A stretch of 64,000 nucleotides of DNA. Origin: Streptomyces qaidamensis (lineage in GTDB: Bacteria > Actinomycetota > Actinomycetes > Streptomycetales > Streptomycetaceae). Each line of letters begins with the position of its first letter. The first letter of the stretch is position 1. The notes under the pieces were generated by a model, which worked only from the letters and a program-made list of their open reading frames with translations, did no database searches and was not told where the DNA came from. The stretch is from contig NZ_CP015098.1 in assembly GCF_001611795.1 (NCBI RefSeq), positions 1 through 64,000 on the forward strand. The letters run 5' to 3'. Shown piece by piece: positions 7,941-17,561 of this stretch. A program made the translations under genes and the position numbers.

Positions 7941-10055
7941 ATGGCTACGGCGGGTTCTCGCGCTGGCCGGCGTGCGGCAGCAGGTGAGATGGAGCCCTAT
8001 CTCGGCACCGGGACACCGTTCGTAACCCCGGTCGTCGGTGGAGGGCTTCGCCGCTTCCGGCGCCCAGGCGACGTCCAGGGTGCTGGTCTTCGCACGGCGT
8101 GGGACCAGATACACAAGGCCGAACAGCAGCTGCCCCGGCTGCTCGAGGAGATTTCCCAGACGGCACTGGCAGCAGACCCGGTCATGCTCTACAGCAGCCT
8201 TCATGTTTTCGACGCCATGCGCCGGTCGTCGCAGCCGGGGCACATGACGTTCGGCAGCGACGCGATGGTGGAGTTCTACGGAGGCCTGGTCACCGCGATG
8301 CCGGCGGATCAGGTCCTTCAGCGGCTCGGCGCCGATTTCCACCCGCAGGCGCTGTTCGACATGGACCGGCTGCTGCGCGAGTACGCACAGGCGGAGAACC
8401 TGGCGCATCAGGCCAAGGTCCTCCGCGAGGGCGCTGCGGACAAGCAGACGAGTGTCCTGCACATGCTGCAGATGGAGCAGCGCTTCGACCGGATGCAGGG
8501 CTACCCCGCACAACTGCGCCCGATCTTCGAGGAGATCACGGCTCCTTTGGGCGACGCGTCCAGAGCGGTCCTCGGTTTCGCGCTGCACCAGGCGCTGGAG
8601 GCCGCGGACATCTATCACGCCCGGCAGGCTGCACGGTTGGGTGAAGTCATGGATGCGTTCGAGAACGCCTCTGCCGTTCTCGCCCCGTCCCCTGACAGAG
8701 AACAGCGTGTGCAGGTGGCGGCCACGCTCACCGCAGGAGTGGCCACGTTCGGGGCCTCGCCCATCGAGGACGACCTGCCTGGGGTGCTCGCCACGGAGCT
8801 GAATGCTCCTCACGAGGAGATGGCCCGCCTGGTCGCTGCCCTGACCACGCCGCTGGGCAGCCAACCAGCGCTAAAGACCCTGGGCGACACGAACTCACTG
8901 CGCCGCCGTCCGGTCATCGGCCTGGACAACTCACGCAGTCTGTGGGCACGTCCCGGGGACTTCATGCACGAGGCACTCGACTGGGCCGCCGACGCCTGCC
9001 ACAATCACCCTGACCTGCTGAAGAGCTTCGACAAACAGCGCCAGGACGGCTGCGAAGAACTCGTCCGGCGCACCCTGGCCGCGGTGTTCGGAGAGATCTA
9101 CGTCCATCACGGCGCCACCTACCCGGACCCGGGCCATCCGGACGTCGACGTTCTCGTCGCCATGCCCGGCGCCGTCCTCACCGTCGAGGCCAAGGGCGGG
9201 CGTTTCACCGATCCTGCCCGCAGAGCGGCACCGGACCGGGTGAACAGAAAGACACGCGAGTTCGTCGACAAGGCCCTGGAACAGAATGCGCGTACCATCG
9301 CCTACCTCGAAAGCGGGAAAGGCAACCTGCGCAGCCGGAACAAGAAACGTCTTCTCCTGCCGGACCATCTCCCGCCCGCCGTGTCGGTGATCGTCACCCT
9401 CGAGCGTGTGGACCCGTTCGCCACCCATCTTCCCGACGGCGGCAAGCGCCGCGCGGAACCCAAGGACGGCACCTGGCTGGTCACCCTGGCCGACCTGGTG
9501 ATGGTGGCCGATATCCTGCGCCACCCAGCCGAGTTCTACGCCTACGCCCACACCCGCGCCGCCATCGCCAAGGCAGGCGGCCCCCGGGTGTTCATCGAGG
9601 CCGACGCCCTAGCGGGCTGGCTCGACCACCGTGTTCAGCCCGTTAAGCCCGCACCGGACGAGATCGTTTTCCTCGACACCGGCAATGAAGCTGTCAATGA
9701 CTACTACACGCAGGTCATCGCACCGGACTCCGCCTCTCCTGCCCGTCCGGGCTCCGGCGTCCTTGCGGAGATTCTGGACTCCCTCGACGTCGTCCATCGT
9801 GAACGCCCGCAGGACTGGAACGGCCTGGCGATCGCCGCCCTGGCGGTGCAGCCCGAAGACTGGCGGCCCGTTCGCAAGGCGCTGCGGGCCGCCCAGCCGG
9901 CGGCGAGCGGCACCCGGCGCGCGCGCAAGCGTGCCCGCCGTGCAGCGGACGGAATCCGCCTCTCCCCTCACCTGACGGTCTACGTCCGCTCCAGTACCGA
10001 CGAGACCTCTCCCCCGCCGCTAGGACCAACAACCCTCCTGCTCAACACTCCATAA
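7941..10055 (+). CDS. PD-(D/E)XK nuclease-like protein
   Basis: A 704-aa protein. The start at ATG 7941 is preferred over GTG 7887 because GGAGAGG lies about 10 bases upstream. Residues 1-340 are mostly helical with no recognised domain. Residues 370-420 match a restriction-endonuclease-like fold: a helix with Glu 372/373, then a strand with HPDVDVLV (Asp 401/403) and the E-x-K half LTVEAKGG (Glu416, Lys418). A similar layout occurs in NERD-type and other nuclease-related domains. The remaining C-terminus is of unknown role. It is monocistronic with nothing convincing on either side. A role in DNA cleavage, possibly defence, is inferred from the motif only. Confidence 0.6.
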   Translation: MATAGSRAGRRAAAGEMEPYLGTGTPFVTPVVGGGLRRFRRPGDVQGAGLRTAWDQIHKAEQQLPRLLEEISQTALAADPVMLYSSLHVFDAMRRSSQPGHMTFGSDAMVEFYGGLVTAMPADQVLQRLGADFHPQALFDMDRLLREYAQAENLAHQAKVLREGAADKQTSVLHMLQMEQRFDRMQGYPAQLRPIFEEITAPLGDASRAVLGFALHQALEAADIYHARQAARLGEVMDAFENASAVLAPSPDREQRVQVAATLTAGVATFGASPIEDDLPGVLATELNAPHEEMARLVAALTTPLGSQPALKTLGDTNSLRRRPVIGLDNSRSLWARPGDFMHEALDWAADACHNHPDLLKSFDKQRQDGCEELVRRTLAAVFGEIYVHHGATYPDPGHPDVDVLVAMPGAVLTVEAKGGRFTDPARRAAPDRVNRKTREFVDKALEQNARTIAYLESGKGNLRSRNKKRLLLPDHLPPAVSVIVTLERVDPFATHLPDGGKRRAEPKDGTWLVTLADLVMVADILRHPAEFYAYAHTRAAIAKAGGPRVFIEADALAGWLDHRVQPVKPAPDEIVFLDTGNEAVNDYYTQVIAPDSASPARPGSGVLAEILDSLDVVHRERPQDWNGLAIAALAVQPEDWRPVRKALRAAQPAASGTRRARKRARRAADGIRLSPHLTVYVRSSTDETSPPPLGPTTLLLNTP

Positions 10056-10408
10056 GGCTCGTGAGAGAGACCGCCCTGCTCCCTGACTGTCCCTGGCCTC
10101 GGTACGCGCAGTGGGACGATCTCGAAGTGTCCGGCCGAGCCTGGGAGGACTTGGCCTCTTCGACCCGGAGGCTGTCGTACACAGGGCAACCCGTCCACCG
10201 CGACCTGCCACCACTCCCGACATTCCCCGCTGACCCCTCCGCCACTGAGGACAAGATCGCCAGCCGGTGGGGGTCCAGACGGCTGTCCGCCTGCACCGCC
10301 CACTCGCTCACTTCCTCATCGATACGCACACCGAGCTCTTTGTTCTCAGCAAAAAGCCTCTGGAACGCCAGCTGGAGTGGACGCTGCACATGGTCGATGA
10401 AGACCTGT
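10056..10408. other. Intergenic or decayed stretch
   Basis: A frame open from GTG 10061 runs into the TetR remnant downstream, but its first 115 codons show no helix-turn-helix and no codon bias. I see no gene here. The DNA-binding half of the regulator that follows seems to have been lost at or near this stretch. Confidence 0.4.
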
Positions 10409-10732
10409 CCCATCGAGATCGAGACCACCCCCGAACACCGGCTCGAGCTGGTCACCCTCCTGTTCGACAACGAGTCGCTGCGCGCCGGCCACGCCGAGAA
10501 GCAGGCTCGCTGGCAGGACTTGCTCGCACCACTGATCGAGCCGCGATTGCCCGACTCCGAGCACCGCGCCCTTCAGGCGCGCGCGATCGCGGCCGCAGCG
10601 ATCACCTGCCTGCAGGCAGCGAACCAGGAATGGGTGCGCCTCGGCGGGCGGGTCGACCTGTTCGGCCTCTACGACACAGCCGTGCAGGCCATCCGCCGGC
10701 CCTCCTTGTTTTCGTCGCCAACGGTGACTTGA
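10409..10732 (+). pseudogene. TetR-family regulator, C-terminal remnant
   Basis: About 105 codons match the ligand-binding half of a TetR-family repressor: PEHRLELVTLLFDNESLRAG, then helices ending VDLFGLYDTAVQAIRR. The arrangement is typical of the MftR-type C-terminal domain. No N-terminal helix-turn-helix exists in any frame upstream, so the gene is truncated and should not bind DNA. The open frame formally extends upstream to GTG 10061, but that part looks non-coding. Confidence 0.55.
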
Positions 10733-10845
10733 TCGACGCCGGTCAGGTACTGGTCGACGGCCTGAGAGAAGCGCGCGGTGTGGTGCCGGGTGGCTTCGCG
10801 GTGAGCGCCGGCCTCTTCCCTTCCAGTCGGGTCGAACTCCTGGCC

Positions 10846-12504
10846 TCAGGGGACGTCGGGCGCTGTCTCGAGAGCCGTCTGCACCTCCGCGGTGAGCGGG
10901 TGACCGATGCCGAGCACCCGGACACAGTCCTCGGTCAGTTCGGCGAGGCGCTGTCCGCGGTCTCGCGGGCTACCGCGGGACACGTATAACAGGCGGGCCT
11001 TGAGCGTCACTTCGTGGTCCGGCCCAAGCAGTCGACGGGCGTCGGCATGCAGGCTCTCAGGGGTTGCATCCACGACCGGACGGCTGCCGCCGACGTCCGT
11101 GTCGCCGGTCTTCAACAGGGCGAGCCGGATGCGCAGCATGCTGAGGCTGTCCCAGCCCATGCAGGCGTTCGCCGTCGCCAGGAGTTCGTGACCGATTTCC
11201 TGAGCCTCTGTGACAGCGCCCTCGTCGTGTAGCGATTCGACATAAGTGAGTTTGATCTTCACTGCTTCGGGGTGGAGGTACCCGAGAATGCGGTCGGCCT
11301 CCGCTGCGTTGACGCGGGCGATGTCGACCATCTCTGACAGGCGCTTCGACCCGCGCAGCACGGAGATGAGCGCCGACCGGGCCCACAGGACCCGCTGGTG
11401 GTCTGCGCCGAACCGCCCTTCGGTGTCCTCCACGAGATTGACGGCGCAGTCGGTGGCCTCCGCCGTCTCACCGCAGCGAATCAGGCCCTCGACGACGCTG
11501 GCTCGCACCCAAAGAACTATCGGGTGGTGCGGGCCCAACAGCTCGGACAGACCGGGGATCTCATGGCGGAGGTAGTGGACCGCGGAGTTCCAGCCTCTGA
11601 CTTGGGCGGCCGCGTACAGTGCGTCGATCCGGGCAAGGCTGAGGTCCAGCGCGTCCACAGCCGGATCGCCTTCCCAGCGCGTGAGCAGCCTGTTGGCGTG
11701 GTGCCAGGCGCCAGTCCAGTCGCCGGCGGTGCCTACCCAGTAGACGAGCCGCCGCTCAGTCAGACGTGTGTAAGGCGAGTCGGCGCCGAGCATCTGGCGG
11801 GAGTCTTCACGAACGGCTTTGGTCAGCTGGACCGCTTCCCTCATTCGACCCGCCTCCCCGGCCCAGTACGCCGCGGCCTGCCGAGCGGCGAGCGTGCCTA
11901 GATGGTCACCGCCGAGCCGCTGGGCGCAGCGCTGGACGAGCTCGTTAGCTTGCGAGGCGGCCGCCTCCGGACGCCCTGAGCGCCCGAGATGCCGGATCGC
12001 CGTGGCCAGCTCCCCGATTTCCGGGTTGCGGGCGGGCCAGAGTTGCTCCACCGGGGCCAGCCGCACCAGTCCTGCAGCGTCGCCCTCCCCTGAGCCGTCG
12101 TCGTCTTGTTCGTCGCCCCAGCAATTGGCGATGGGGCGGGCGGTCTTCGACAGGGACTCCGACACCAGCATCGACCACCTGCGGGCCCACCGGTCTGCGT
12201 CCCGCCAGTCGGCGGGCAATGCGACGCCTCGCTCTTCGGCGGCCTTCAGGCAGACTGCTACGAACGTCATGACGCGGGGGCGGTCGGCGACAGATACGTC
12301 GCCGTTTTTGAGCATGCGGTGAGTGGTGGTGCGGGCAAGCACCTGCATGCCTGTCGAGCCGGCGGGATTAAGCCGCCTTCCCTCGTGGAGTTGCCGCTCC
12401 GACAGCTGCTCGATGCGCTCGTACGAGAGGCCAACCAGGCGCTTCATGGCGCAGAGGTCGTCCATGAACGACATCAGCATTCTCGTGCGGTGCATGTCCC
12501 CCAT
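10846..12504 (-). CDS. TPR-repeat protein
   Basis: A 552-aa protein. ATG 12504 is preferred because a G-rich Shine-Dalgarno (GGGGGAC) lies about 7 bases upstream; an ATG at 12543 is also in frame. The N-terminal 90 residues look like a regulator-type helical segment (LSYERIEQLSERQLHEGRRL). From about residue 180 on it is built of helical repeats with Leu/Ala spacing typical of tetratricopeptide repeats (for example EVTLKARLLYVS, HPIVLWVRASVVEGL). Proteins of this type are common in Streptomyces as regulators or adaptors; partner and role are unknown. The neighbours give no operon context. Confidence 0.65.
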   Translation of the reverse strand: MGDMHRTRMLMSFMDDLCAMKRLVGLSYERIEQLSERQLHEGRRLNPAGSTGMQVLARTTTHRMLKNGDVSVADRPRVMTFVAVCLKAAEERGVALPADWRDADRWARRWSMLVSESLSKTARPIANCWGDEQDDDGSGEGDAAGLVRLAPVEQLWPARNPEIGELATAIRHLGRSGRPEAAASQANELVQRCAQRLGGDHLGTLAARQAAAYWAGEAGRMREAVQLTKAVREDSRQMLGADSPYTRLTERRLVYWVGTAGDWTGAWHHANRLLTRWEGDPAVDALDLSLARIDALYAAAQVRGWNSAVHYLRHEIPGLSELLGPHHPIVLWVRASVVEGLIRCGETAEATDCAVNLVEDTEGRFGADHQRVLWARSALISVLRGSKRLSEMVDIARVNAAEADRILGYLHPEAVKIKLTYVESLHDEGAVTEAQEIGHELLATANACMGWDSLSMLRIRLALLKTGDTDVGGSRPVVDATPESLHADARRLLGPDHEVTLKARLLYVSRGSPRDRGQRLAELTEDCVRVLGIGHPLTAEVQTALETAPDVP

Positions 12505-12699
12505 TGGCCACGTCCCCCGTTCAACTCTGCGCCTGTTCCGCATTAGCTCTTCCCCCGATGGATATCGGGCTACGCGGTCAGGGCGTTCCGAAACATCCCA
12601 ACATGGCGGCTCTGACCGCCGAGATTTCGGGGCTGTCGCCGTAAGGAGTGCAGGGGCGCTGGGTCGAAGCGGTGAGAAGGCAGTGAGCCTTTTCCATCC

Positions 12700-13463
12700 T
12701 CACTCCGAGCTGGCCAGATGCAGGGCGAGGACGGCCTGGACGAGGCTGGTGATGCGGGTGGTCGAGCACCGGAGCCTGCGGAGGAGCCGCCAGGCTTTGA
12801 AGGTGGCCATGGCCTGCTCGACGAGTGCGCGAATCTTCGCGTGGGACCGGTTGACGGCCTTCTGACCGGCGGAAAGGGTTTCCCAGCGGCCCCAGTAGGG
12901 GGTGCGGACGGTTCCGCCGGAACCCCGATATGCCTTGGCCGCCCAACACTTGATGTCGGCTGCGGCAAGGGCGTTGACGATGCCGTGCTCGCGGGCAGCG
13001 CGGACATCGTGGACGGCGCCGGGCAGGGCCGGCGAGGCCACAGCAGCCGGCCGAAGGGATCCGTGAGGATCTGCAGGTTCATCCCGTGCTTCTTGTGTTT
13101 CCCGGAGTAGAAGGGCCGGTCCGCGGCGATGCGGTCGATCGGCAGGAGTGTGCCGTCGAGGATCACGAACGCCTTCGTCGACGCGACCCGGATCGTGTCG
13201 GCCAGGGTGGGCGCGAGGCCTGCCAGGAGTTCGACAGCCTCGGTGGCATACCGGTAGGCGGTCGTGGTTCCGATACCGAATCCGGCCGCGAGCTGGGCAT
13301 ACGTGTGTCCCATCCGCAGGTGGGCGAGTGCGAGCAGGGGCTGGCGGCCGGGGTTCAGACGCCGCCAGCGGGAGCCGATCGCACGACGGTGCTGCCGCAG
13401 ACAGGTGGACAGGAAGCGCAGGGCAGAGCTGGACACGTCGCCGCCCGACGGGTAGACAAGCAT
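12700..13463 (-). pseudogene. IS5-family transposase, frameshifted
   Basis: Starting at ATG 13463, the protein has an N-terminal helix-turn-helix (MGHTYAQLAAGFGIGTTTAY) and the first DDE strand (STKAFVILDGTLLPID), followed by FYSGKHKKHGMNLQ. After FGRLLW the frame is lost. The next base frame continues correctly with ASPALPGAVHDVRAAREHG and runs to LHLASSE at 12700. Restoring one G at about 13037-13040 rejoins both halves. There is no slippery heptamer there, so this is a mutation or sequencing error rather than programmed frameshifting. The terminal repeats were not resolved. Confidence 0.75.
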
Positions 13464-13771
13464 GCGAAGCCTCTGGTGGAGACGGTTCTCTTGGTCGAAA
13501 ACCCATCTACCAGGGGCTTCACCACGTTGTCAGCCCAACCGGCTCGCTCCTGCTGCAAGTTGGAAAGAGCTCAGTGACTCCCGCTTCACGTGCACCCTCC
13601 CGATAACTGCCCCGAGCACCGGCATCCGTGAGCTGCCCGGGGCATCCAGATACGTCCCGGCGACAGCACCGGATATCTGGGCCATCCGGGGCTGTCCCAA
13701 GCCGCGTGCGGATGGTGGGACGGCGGCAGATTGAGGGTGAGGAGTCGGGCACAGGCTTGGAGGGCAAGATC

Positions 13772-13963
13772 GTGGACACGTGGAATCTGCTGCTGATCAT
13801 CGCGGCTGCGCTTTGTGCAACCGCCCGTCTCGTAGCCTTGACCTGTGGGTTCCTACGGGTGCTGCAGGGCTCCCGGCCAGCGGACCGGGTCGAGCTGTTC
13901 GCCTACTTCACCGCTGCCATCAGCGGCGCGCGTTCACTACGCCGTCGATCAGGATCGTCTTGA
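13772..13963 (+). CDS. Small membrane protein, perhaps truncated
   Basis: A 63-aa protein from GTG 13772 with GGAGG about 8 bases upstream. It begins with one hydrophobic helix (WNLLLIIAAALCATARLVAL) followed by a short polar segment (QGSRPADRVELFAYFTAAIS). The last 12 residues are Arg/Ser-rich and may come from a frameshift into non-native sequence. Family and role are unknown. Confidence 0.4.
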   Translation: MDTWNLLLIIAAALCATARLVALTCGFLRVLQGSRPADRVELFAYFTAAISGARSLRRRSGSS

Positions 13964-14071
13964 ACACACTGGGCCCCTGTGGGACGTTGGTGCCACCGGG
14001 CGGCCGCGGTGAAGAGGTGGATCTTGTCGAGTGCTATGGAACCGCTGGCAAGCGTGCACCTCACAGGCTGC

Positions 14072-14097
14072 TCGTGCATCTCCCGGGAGATGCACGA
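14072..14097. promoter_or_regulatory. 26-bp perfect palindrome over a start codon
   Basis: A gapless 26-bp palindrome centred between 14084 and 14085. Its right arm contains both the GGGAG Shine-Dalgarno-like sequence and the ATG at 14090 of the P-loop kinase gene. In DNA it could be an operator. In RNA it could hide the ribosome binding site. Confidence 0.6.
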
Positions 14098-14623
14098 ATC
14101 TGCCGTACGGATCGCGGACGCTGTTAATGGCCCCTCTGGCCGGCCGGATTTCGTACTGGCCATTGATGGTTCGTCCGGGGCTGGGAAAACGACGTTGGCT
14201 GCGTGCATCGCAGCCCAGTCCGGGGCCAGCGTATTTCACATGGACGACATCTATCCGGGCTGGACGGGCTTGGAGCAGGGCGCCCAGTACCTCGTCGACT
14301 GGATACTGCGCCCACTGGCGGAGTCCCGCCCGGCAATCTGGCGTAGATACGACTGGTACACAGAGGAATTCGCCGAGACCCACACGATCAGTCCCGGCGG
14401 ACCGCTGATCGTGGAGGGCGTCGGTTCGTACAGTTTGCAGTCGGCGCCGTACCTCCACTCCACGATCTGGGTGGAGGCAAACACGCCGCAGCGCCGCGCA
14501 CGCGTGGAATCCAGAGATGGCCTCTCCACGGCCCAGATGTGGCCACTGTGGGCGGCACAGGAGGAGACTTTCCACCGCAAGCACAGGACACGGGAAGCGG
14601 CGGACTTTCTGATCCAGAATTGA
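14090..14623 (+). CDS. P-loop kinase, uridine kinase-like
   Basis: A 177-aa protein with a Walker A motif close to the N-terminus (FVLAIDGSSGAGKTTLA), then a motif typical of nucleoside and related small-molecule kinases (VFHMDDIYPGW) and IVEGVGSYS in the position of the second acidic strand. The length and layout fit the uridine kinase-like group that Streptomyces has in many copies; the actual substrate is unknown. ATG 14090 lies inside a 26-bp palindrome; ATG 14036 is an alternative. It stands alone between a small membrane-protein gene and a convergent membrane-protein gene. Confidence 0.65.
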   Translation: MHESAVRIADAVNGPSGRPDFVLAIDGSSGAGKTTLAACIAAQSGASVFHMDDIYPGWTGLEQGAQYLVDWILRPLAESRPAIWRRYDWYTEEFAETHTISPGGPLIVEGVGSYSLQSAPYLHSTIWVEANTPQRRARVESRDGLSTAQMWPLWAAQEETFHRKHRTREAADFLIQN

Positions 14624-14895
14624 GCCGCCTTTCCCCCCGTTATCTTCTTGGCGGTCCTGCAAGAGGGCCGCTGGCCTCCGGGCCCGGCATGACTGTTGCC
14701 CCCTGTCGATGGGATGACCTGGGGGGGGGTGGTGTCACCGGGCCCGAGGGGTGCCGTCGGAGACGCTGATCAGAGGTCCGACCACCGCCCGGCCTGGCGC
14801 AACGCCAGGCCGCTCGTGGGCGGCAGGTCTGCATAACGTGGATGCGCGAGAACGGCTCCCGACCTTGAGGTGTGTGGGACCTCGCTGATCTTGGT

Positions 14896-15543
14896 CTACT
14901 TGCACCCCTTCGCGGCAGTCCGTCCCTCGCCGGTCAACCAGTTGTGATGCCAAGGGAGTGCGAAGGGCGAGGCGCCCTCCTCAAGATCCCCGGATGTCGA
15001 TCGTCGCCAGGTCCTGCCCGCTGAATCTTGAACGTAGAGCTCCAAATAGCCGGTTCCGATGCGCTCCAGGGTGATGTTCGTGCAAGGGGGCAGGATGCCG
15101 ACATGCGCATGTTTGCGGCCAGGGCCGTAGCGGAGTGACACGTGAACCGGGTCATATGACCGGTTTCCGATGGTTATGCGCCCGTTCACCGACCAGAAGG
15201 TGACAAGTGAAATTTGGGCGCGTCGCTCGTCTTCACGCCCCTCCTGAGATTGAGTCAGTTGGTCGTCTGCAACTTGGGCGGACTTCCAGGTGCCCCACGC
15301 GGTGACGGCCAGACCGGTAGCGGCTACAACGGCAGCCACGACAGCGGTGTGCTTCACCCAGTCCACCCGTCGATACCACCGAGCTGCAAGGCGGCCAGGC
15401 GCGGTACCCCATCGCCATAACCGAGACCGCGCTGACAGGTCGGATGTCGCCGCCCCTTGGGTCGGCGACACCGGTCGCTGACGAATGGGTGGACGTCGTG
15501 GAAGCTGCTGGATCCGCAAGCGTGGCGGGCGGGAACGGCGCAA
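14896..15543 (-). CDS. Hypothetical single-pass membrane protein
   Basis: A 215-aa protein with a basic N-terminus, one transmembrane helix at about 64-86 (HTAVVAAVVAATGLAVTAWG) and an extracytoplasmic beta-rich region of about 120 residues with two cysteines. This layout, basic region, helix, then a short coiled segment (ADDQLTQSQEGREDERRAQI), is common among Streptomyces proteins of unknown function. The start is uncertain; the first 40 residues are low complexity. No operon partner. Confidence 0.5.
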   Translation of the reverse strand: MRRSRPPRLRIQQLPRRPPIRQRPVSPTQGAATSDLSARSRLWRWGTAPGRLAARWYRRVDWVKHTAVVAAVVAATGLAVTAWGTWKSAQVADDQLTQSQEGREDERRAQISLVTFWSVNGRITIGNRSYDPVHVSLRYGPGRKHAHVGILPPCTNITLERIGTGYLELYVQDSAGRTWRRSTSGDLEEGASPFALPWHHNWLTGEGRTAAKGCK

Positions 15544-15570
15544 TGCAACCTCGCGGCTCGTAGTTCCTGC

Positions 15571-15738
15571 CTAGTGCTGTGACCGGAAAGGTTTGCCGGA
15601 AAGCTTGCGGCGTCCGGTGCGGTGCATCGCAAGGCGGAGCATCGCCCGCGTACTGGATGTACTCGGGTGATGCGACAACGCGGCGAGGTGCCGTGCCGGG
15701 CGTCGCAAGCCGGTGAAACTTTCCGGTCGCAGCACTAG
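15571..15738. mobile_element. MITE, 168 bp
   Basis: The element begins at 15571 and ends at 15738 with near-perfect inverted ends of about 28 bp (CTAGTGCTGTGACCGGAAAG on the left, the same with a few changes inverted on the right). There is no coding capacity. The ends carry a TA within CTAG, as expected for IS630/Tc1-type target sites. It is probably mobilised by a transposase encoded elsewhere. Confidence 0.7.
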
Positions 15739-15849
15739 ACGCTAAGCTCGGGCGAGCCGGTTGCAGCGCCCTCGACGAACAAGGGGAGCGAGGGCGAACG
15801 CCACGCCACCGCCGTCACCCCCCTGCCGGGGAGAAGGCTCAAGCACCTG

Positions 15850-16527
15850 CCCAACACCCAACCCACGCTTCGCATATTGTTCGCGAAACTCCAGAGCAAG
15901 GACGAAACGGCGCTGGTCGTGGTCGATCAGCTGCCTCAATCGGGGCGGACGCGAAGGACGCGTTCATCATCGCCGGCGCGGCCCGCGCGATGCCGCACAC
16001 TGCGGGCGGTCGACGGCAAGGACGAGACGATCGCCGAGTCGGAGATGATCGTCGGGCTCGACACCGGTCGTCCTCACGTTGCTGGAACGGTTCGAGTCCC
16101 CGTCACATATAAGCAATGTGGGCCGTCGACGGCTGGTCACGCTGATGCGGCCGAAGGCCCCGCGGATGGCCGAGCGGCTGGTCGAGGAGATTTTCGCCGC
16201 GCTGGGCGAGCAGACCGTGACCGTTCCGGGGACCGACGCGGCCGCACTGATCGTCCCGAACCTGGCCGGATCACTGGCCGCCGTCCTTGACCAGCGCAAG
16301 GTGCTGGCCAGGCGGATCGAGGAACTCCTGGAGGACCACCCTCTTTCGAAGGTCCTGACCTCGATACCGGGCGTCGGCATCAGGACCGAGCCCGCATCCT
16401 GATCGAGGTCGGCGACGGCGGCACCTTCCCGGCTGCCGGCCACCTCGCCGCCTACGCGGGCTCGCCCCGGGCCGACCCGGAGCTCGGTTCCTCGGTCCGC
16501 GGCGAAGTGGGGTGGATCAAGAGGTAA
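15850..16527 (+). pseudogene. IS110-family transposase, decayed
   Basis: Parts of an IS110-family transposase (DEDD nuclease plus Transposase_20 domain) occur in shifting frames. They are the N-terminal piece LFAKLQSKDETALVVVDQ, the catalytic-domain pieces RAVDGKDETIAESEMIVG and RRLVTLMRPKAPRMAERL, then DAAALIVPNLAGSLAAVLDQ and the C-terminal domain KVLTSIPGVGIRT followed in another frame by ARILIEVGDGGTFPAAGHLA. Several deletions and frameshifts make it non-functional. It directly follows the MITE. Confidence 0.75.
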
Positions 16528-16799
16528 GGCCGGCCGTGGGGCTGTGCTGCCCAGGGGGTTGGTGGTGCGTCGTTTGCTGGAGCGGCAGCAGACGGGGGAA
16601 GCGGCCGGCAGGCCCTCCCGATCGCGTCGGTCTGTTTGTCCGGCGAAACTGACGAGGTCCGACTCGGCTGAGGCCGCCATCTCTTGGCCCCATCCCCTCA
16701 ATGCCAACCCGACACAACGCCGCACCCGTGATCCCCGTATACGGTGGCCGTAGGGTGCGAATGATTCACTCCTCAGCAGTCCAGGCAAGGGGGCACGAG

Positions 16800-17333
16800 A
16801 TGGTGCGGGCGCCGAAGAGCGTAGAGGTGAAGCTGAACCTGCGCGTGCTGGAGATCTCCGGCACATGGGAGCCGAACGACGCCGAGCGGCGGGCCGCCTG
16901 GGAACTGTACGTCGAGTTGGTGACCCGGGTCTCGGTGGTGCCGCTCCGTGAGGAAGAGGGGCTCCTGCGGGAAGCACTGAGTAGCCTGTACTCCCTGTTC
17001 ACCACCACTCGCGAGGTGCTGCGCAAGTACGGCCCGGATGTCGCCGAGCCCAAGAAGAACGGCGAGTACAACTTCGGCTTTCTGGCCGTCGCCATGCTCA
17101 ACTACGGCATCCGTCCCCTACTCGCGAGCTGGCACCCCGCGTTGGAGGACTGGGAAACGCGCCGCCCCGCCGATCGCTCGCGCCGCGACCACGAACATGC
17201 CTGGATCCGCGCAGGCGAACTGCGGACCGCGCTGCGCGACACCCGCAGCATCCTTACCGCCTACGCCGACCTCCTCGCCAGCGCCTGCGGCGTCCCCAAC
17301 CTCCTTGCGGCCGTACCCGGCGCAGATCGATAG
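16800..17333 (+). CDS. Conserved helical protein beside TIR gene
   Basis: A 177-aa protein from ATG 16800 with AAGGGGG about 10 bases upstream; a longer frame from 16701 is less likely. It is mainly helical with no signal peptide or membrane segment (for example AAWELYVELVTRVSVVPLRE and LREALSSLYSLFTTTREVLR). It faces the TIR-WD40 gene tail to tail across 228 bp. I do not recognise the family. The position suggests, but does not prove, a link with the TIR proteins. Confidence 0.55.
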   Translation: MVRAPKSVEVKLNLRVLEISGTWEPNDAERRAAWELYVELVTRVSVVPLREEEGLLREALSSLYSLFTTTREVLRKYGPDVAEPKKNGEYNFGFLAVAMLNYGIRPLLASWHPALEDWETRRPADRSRRDHEHAWIRAGELRTALRDTRSILTAYADLLASACGVPNLLAAVPGADR

Positions 17334-17561
17334 GCGCCACAAGCCCAGAGCGGGGCCAGGAGCTGGATGAGCTCTTCGAGCTGGCGGGTAGTGTGGTGCG
17401 GGTCGATCACGGCGGTATCGGCAGTTCGGCGGCGAACCGGGGAGTTTCGAGCCTCCGGGGGTCACCAGCTTGGCGTCGGCAGGTATGGCCTGACCGCTTT
17501 TCGTGAGGGCACTGAGACCGGTGAAGTCGGGCGGGCCCTATCGACCGGGGTACCGAGTCGA

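Noticed and set aside
12700-13463. Programmed frameshift in the IS5 transposase
   Set aside because: No slippery heptamer is present at the break, and related transposases have a single frame. One missing G explains it.
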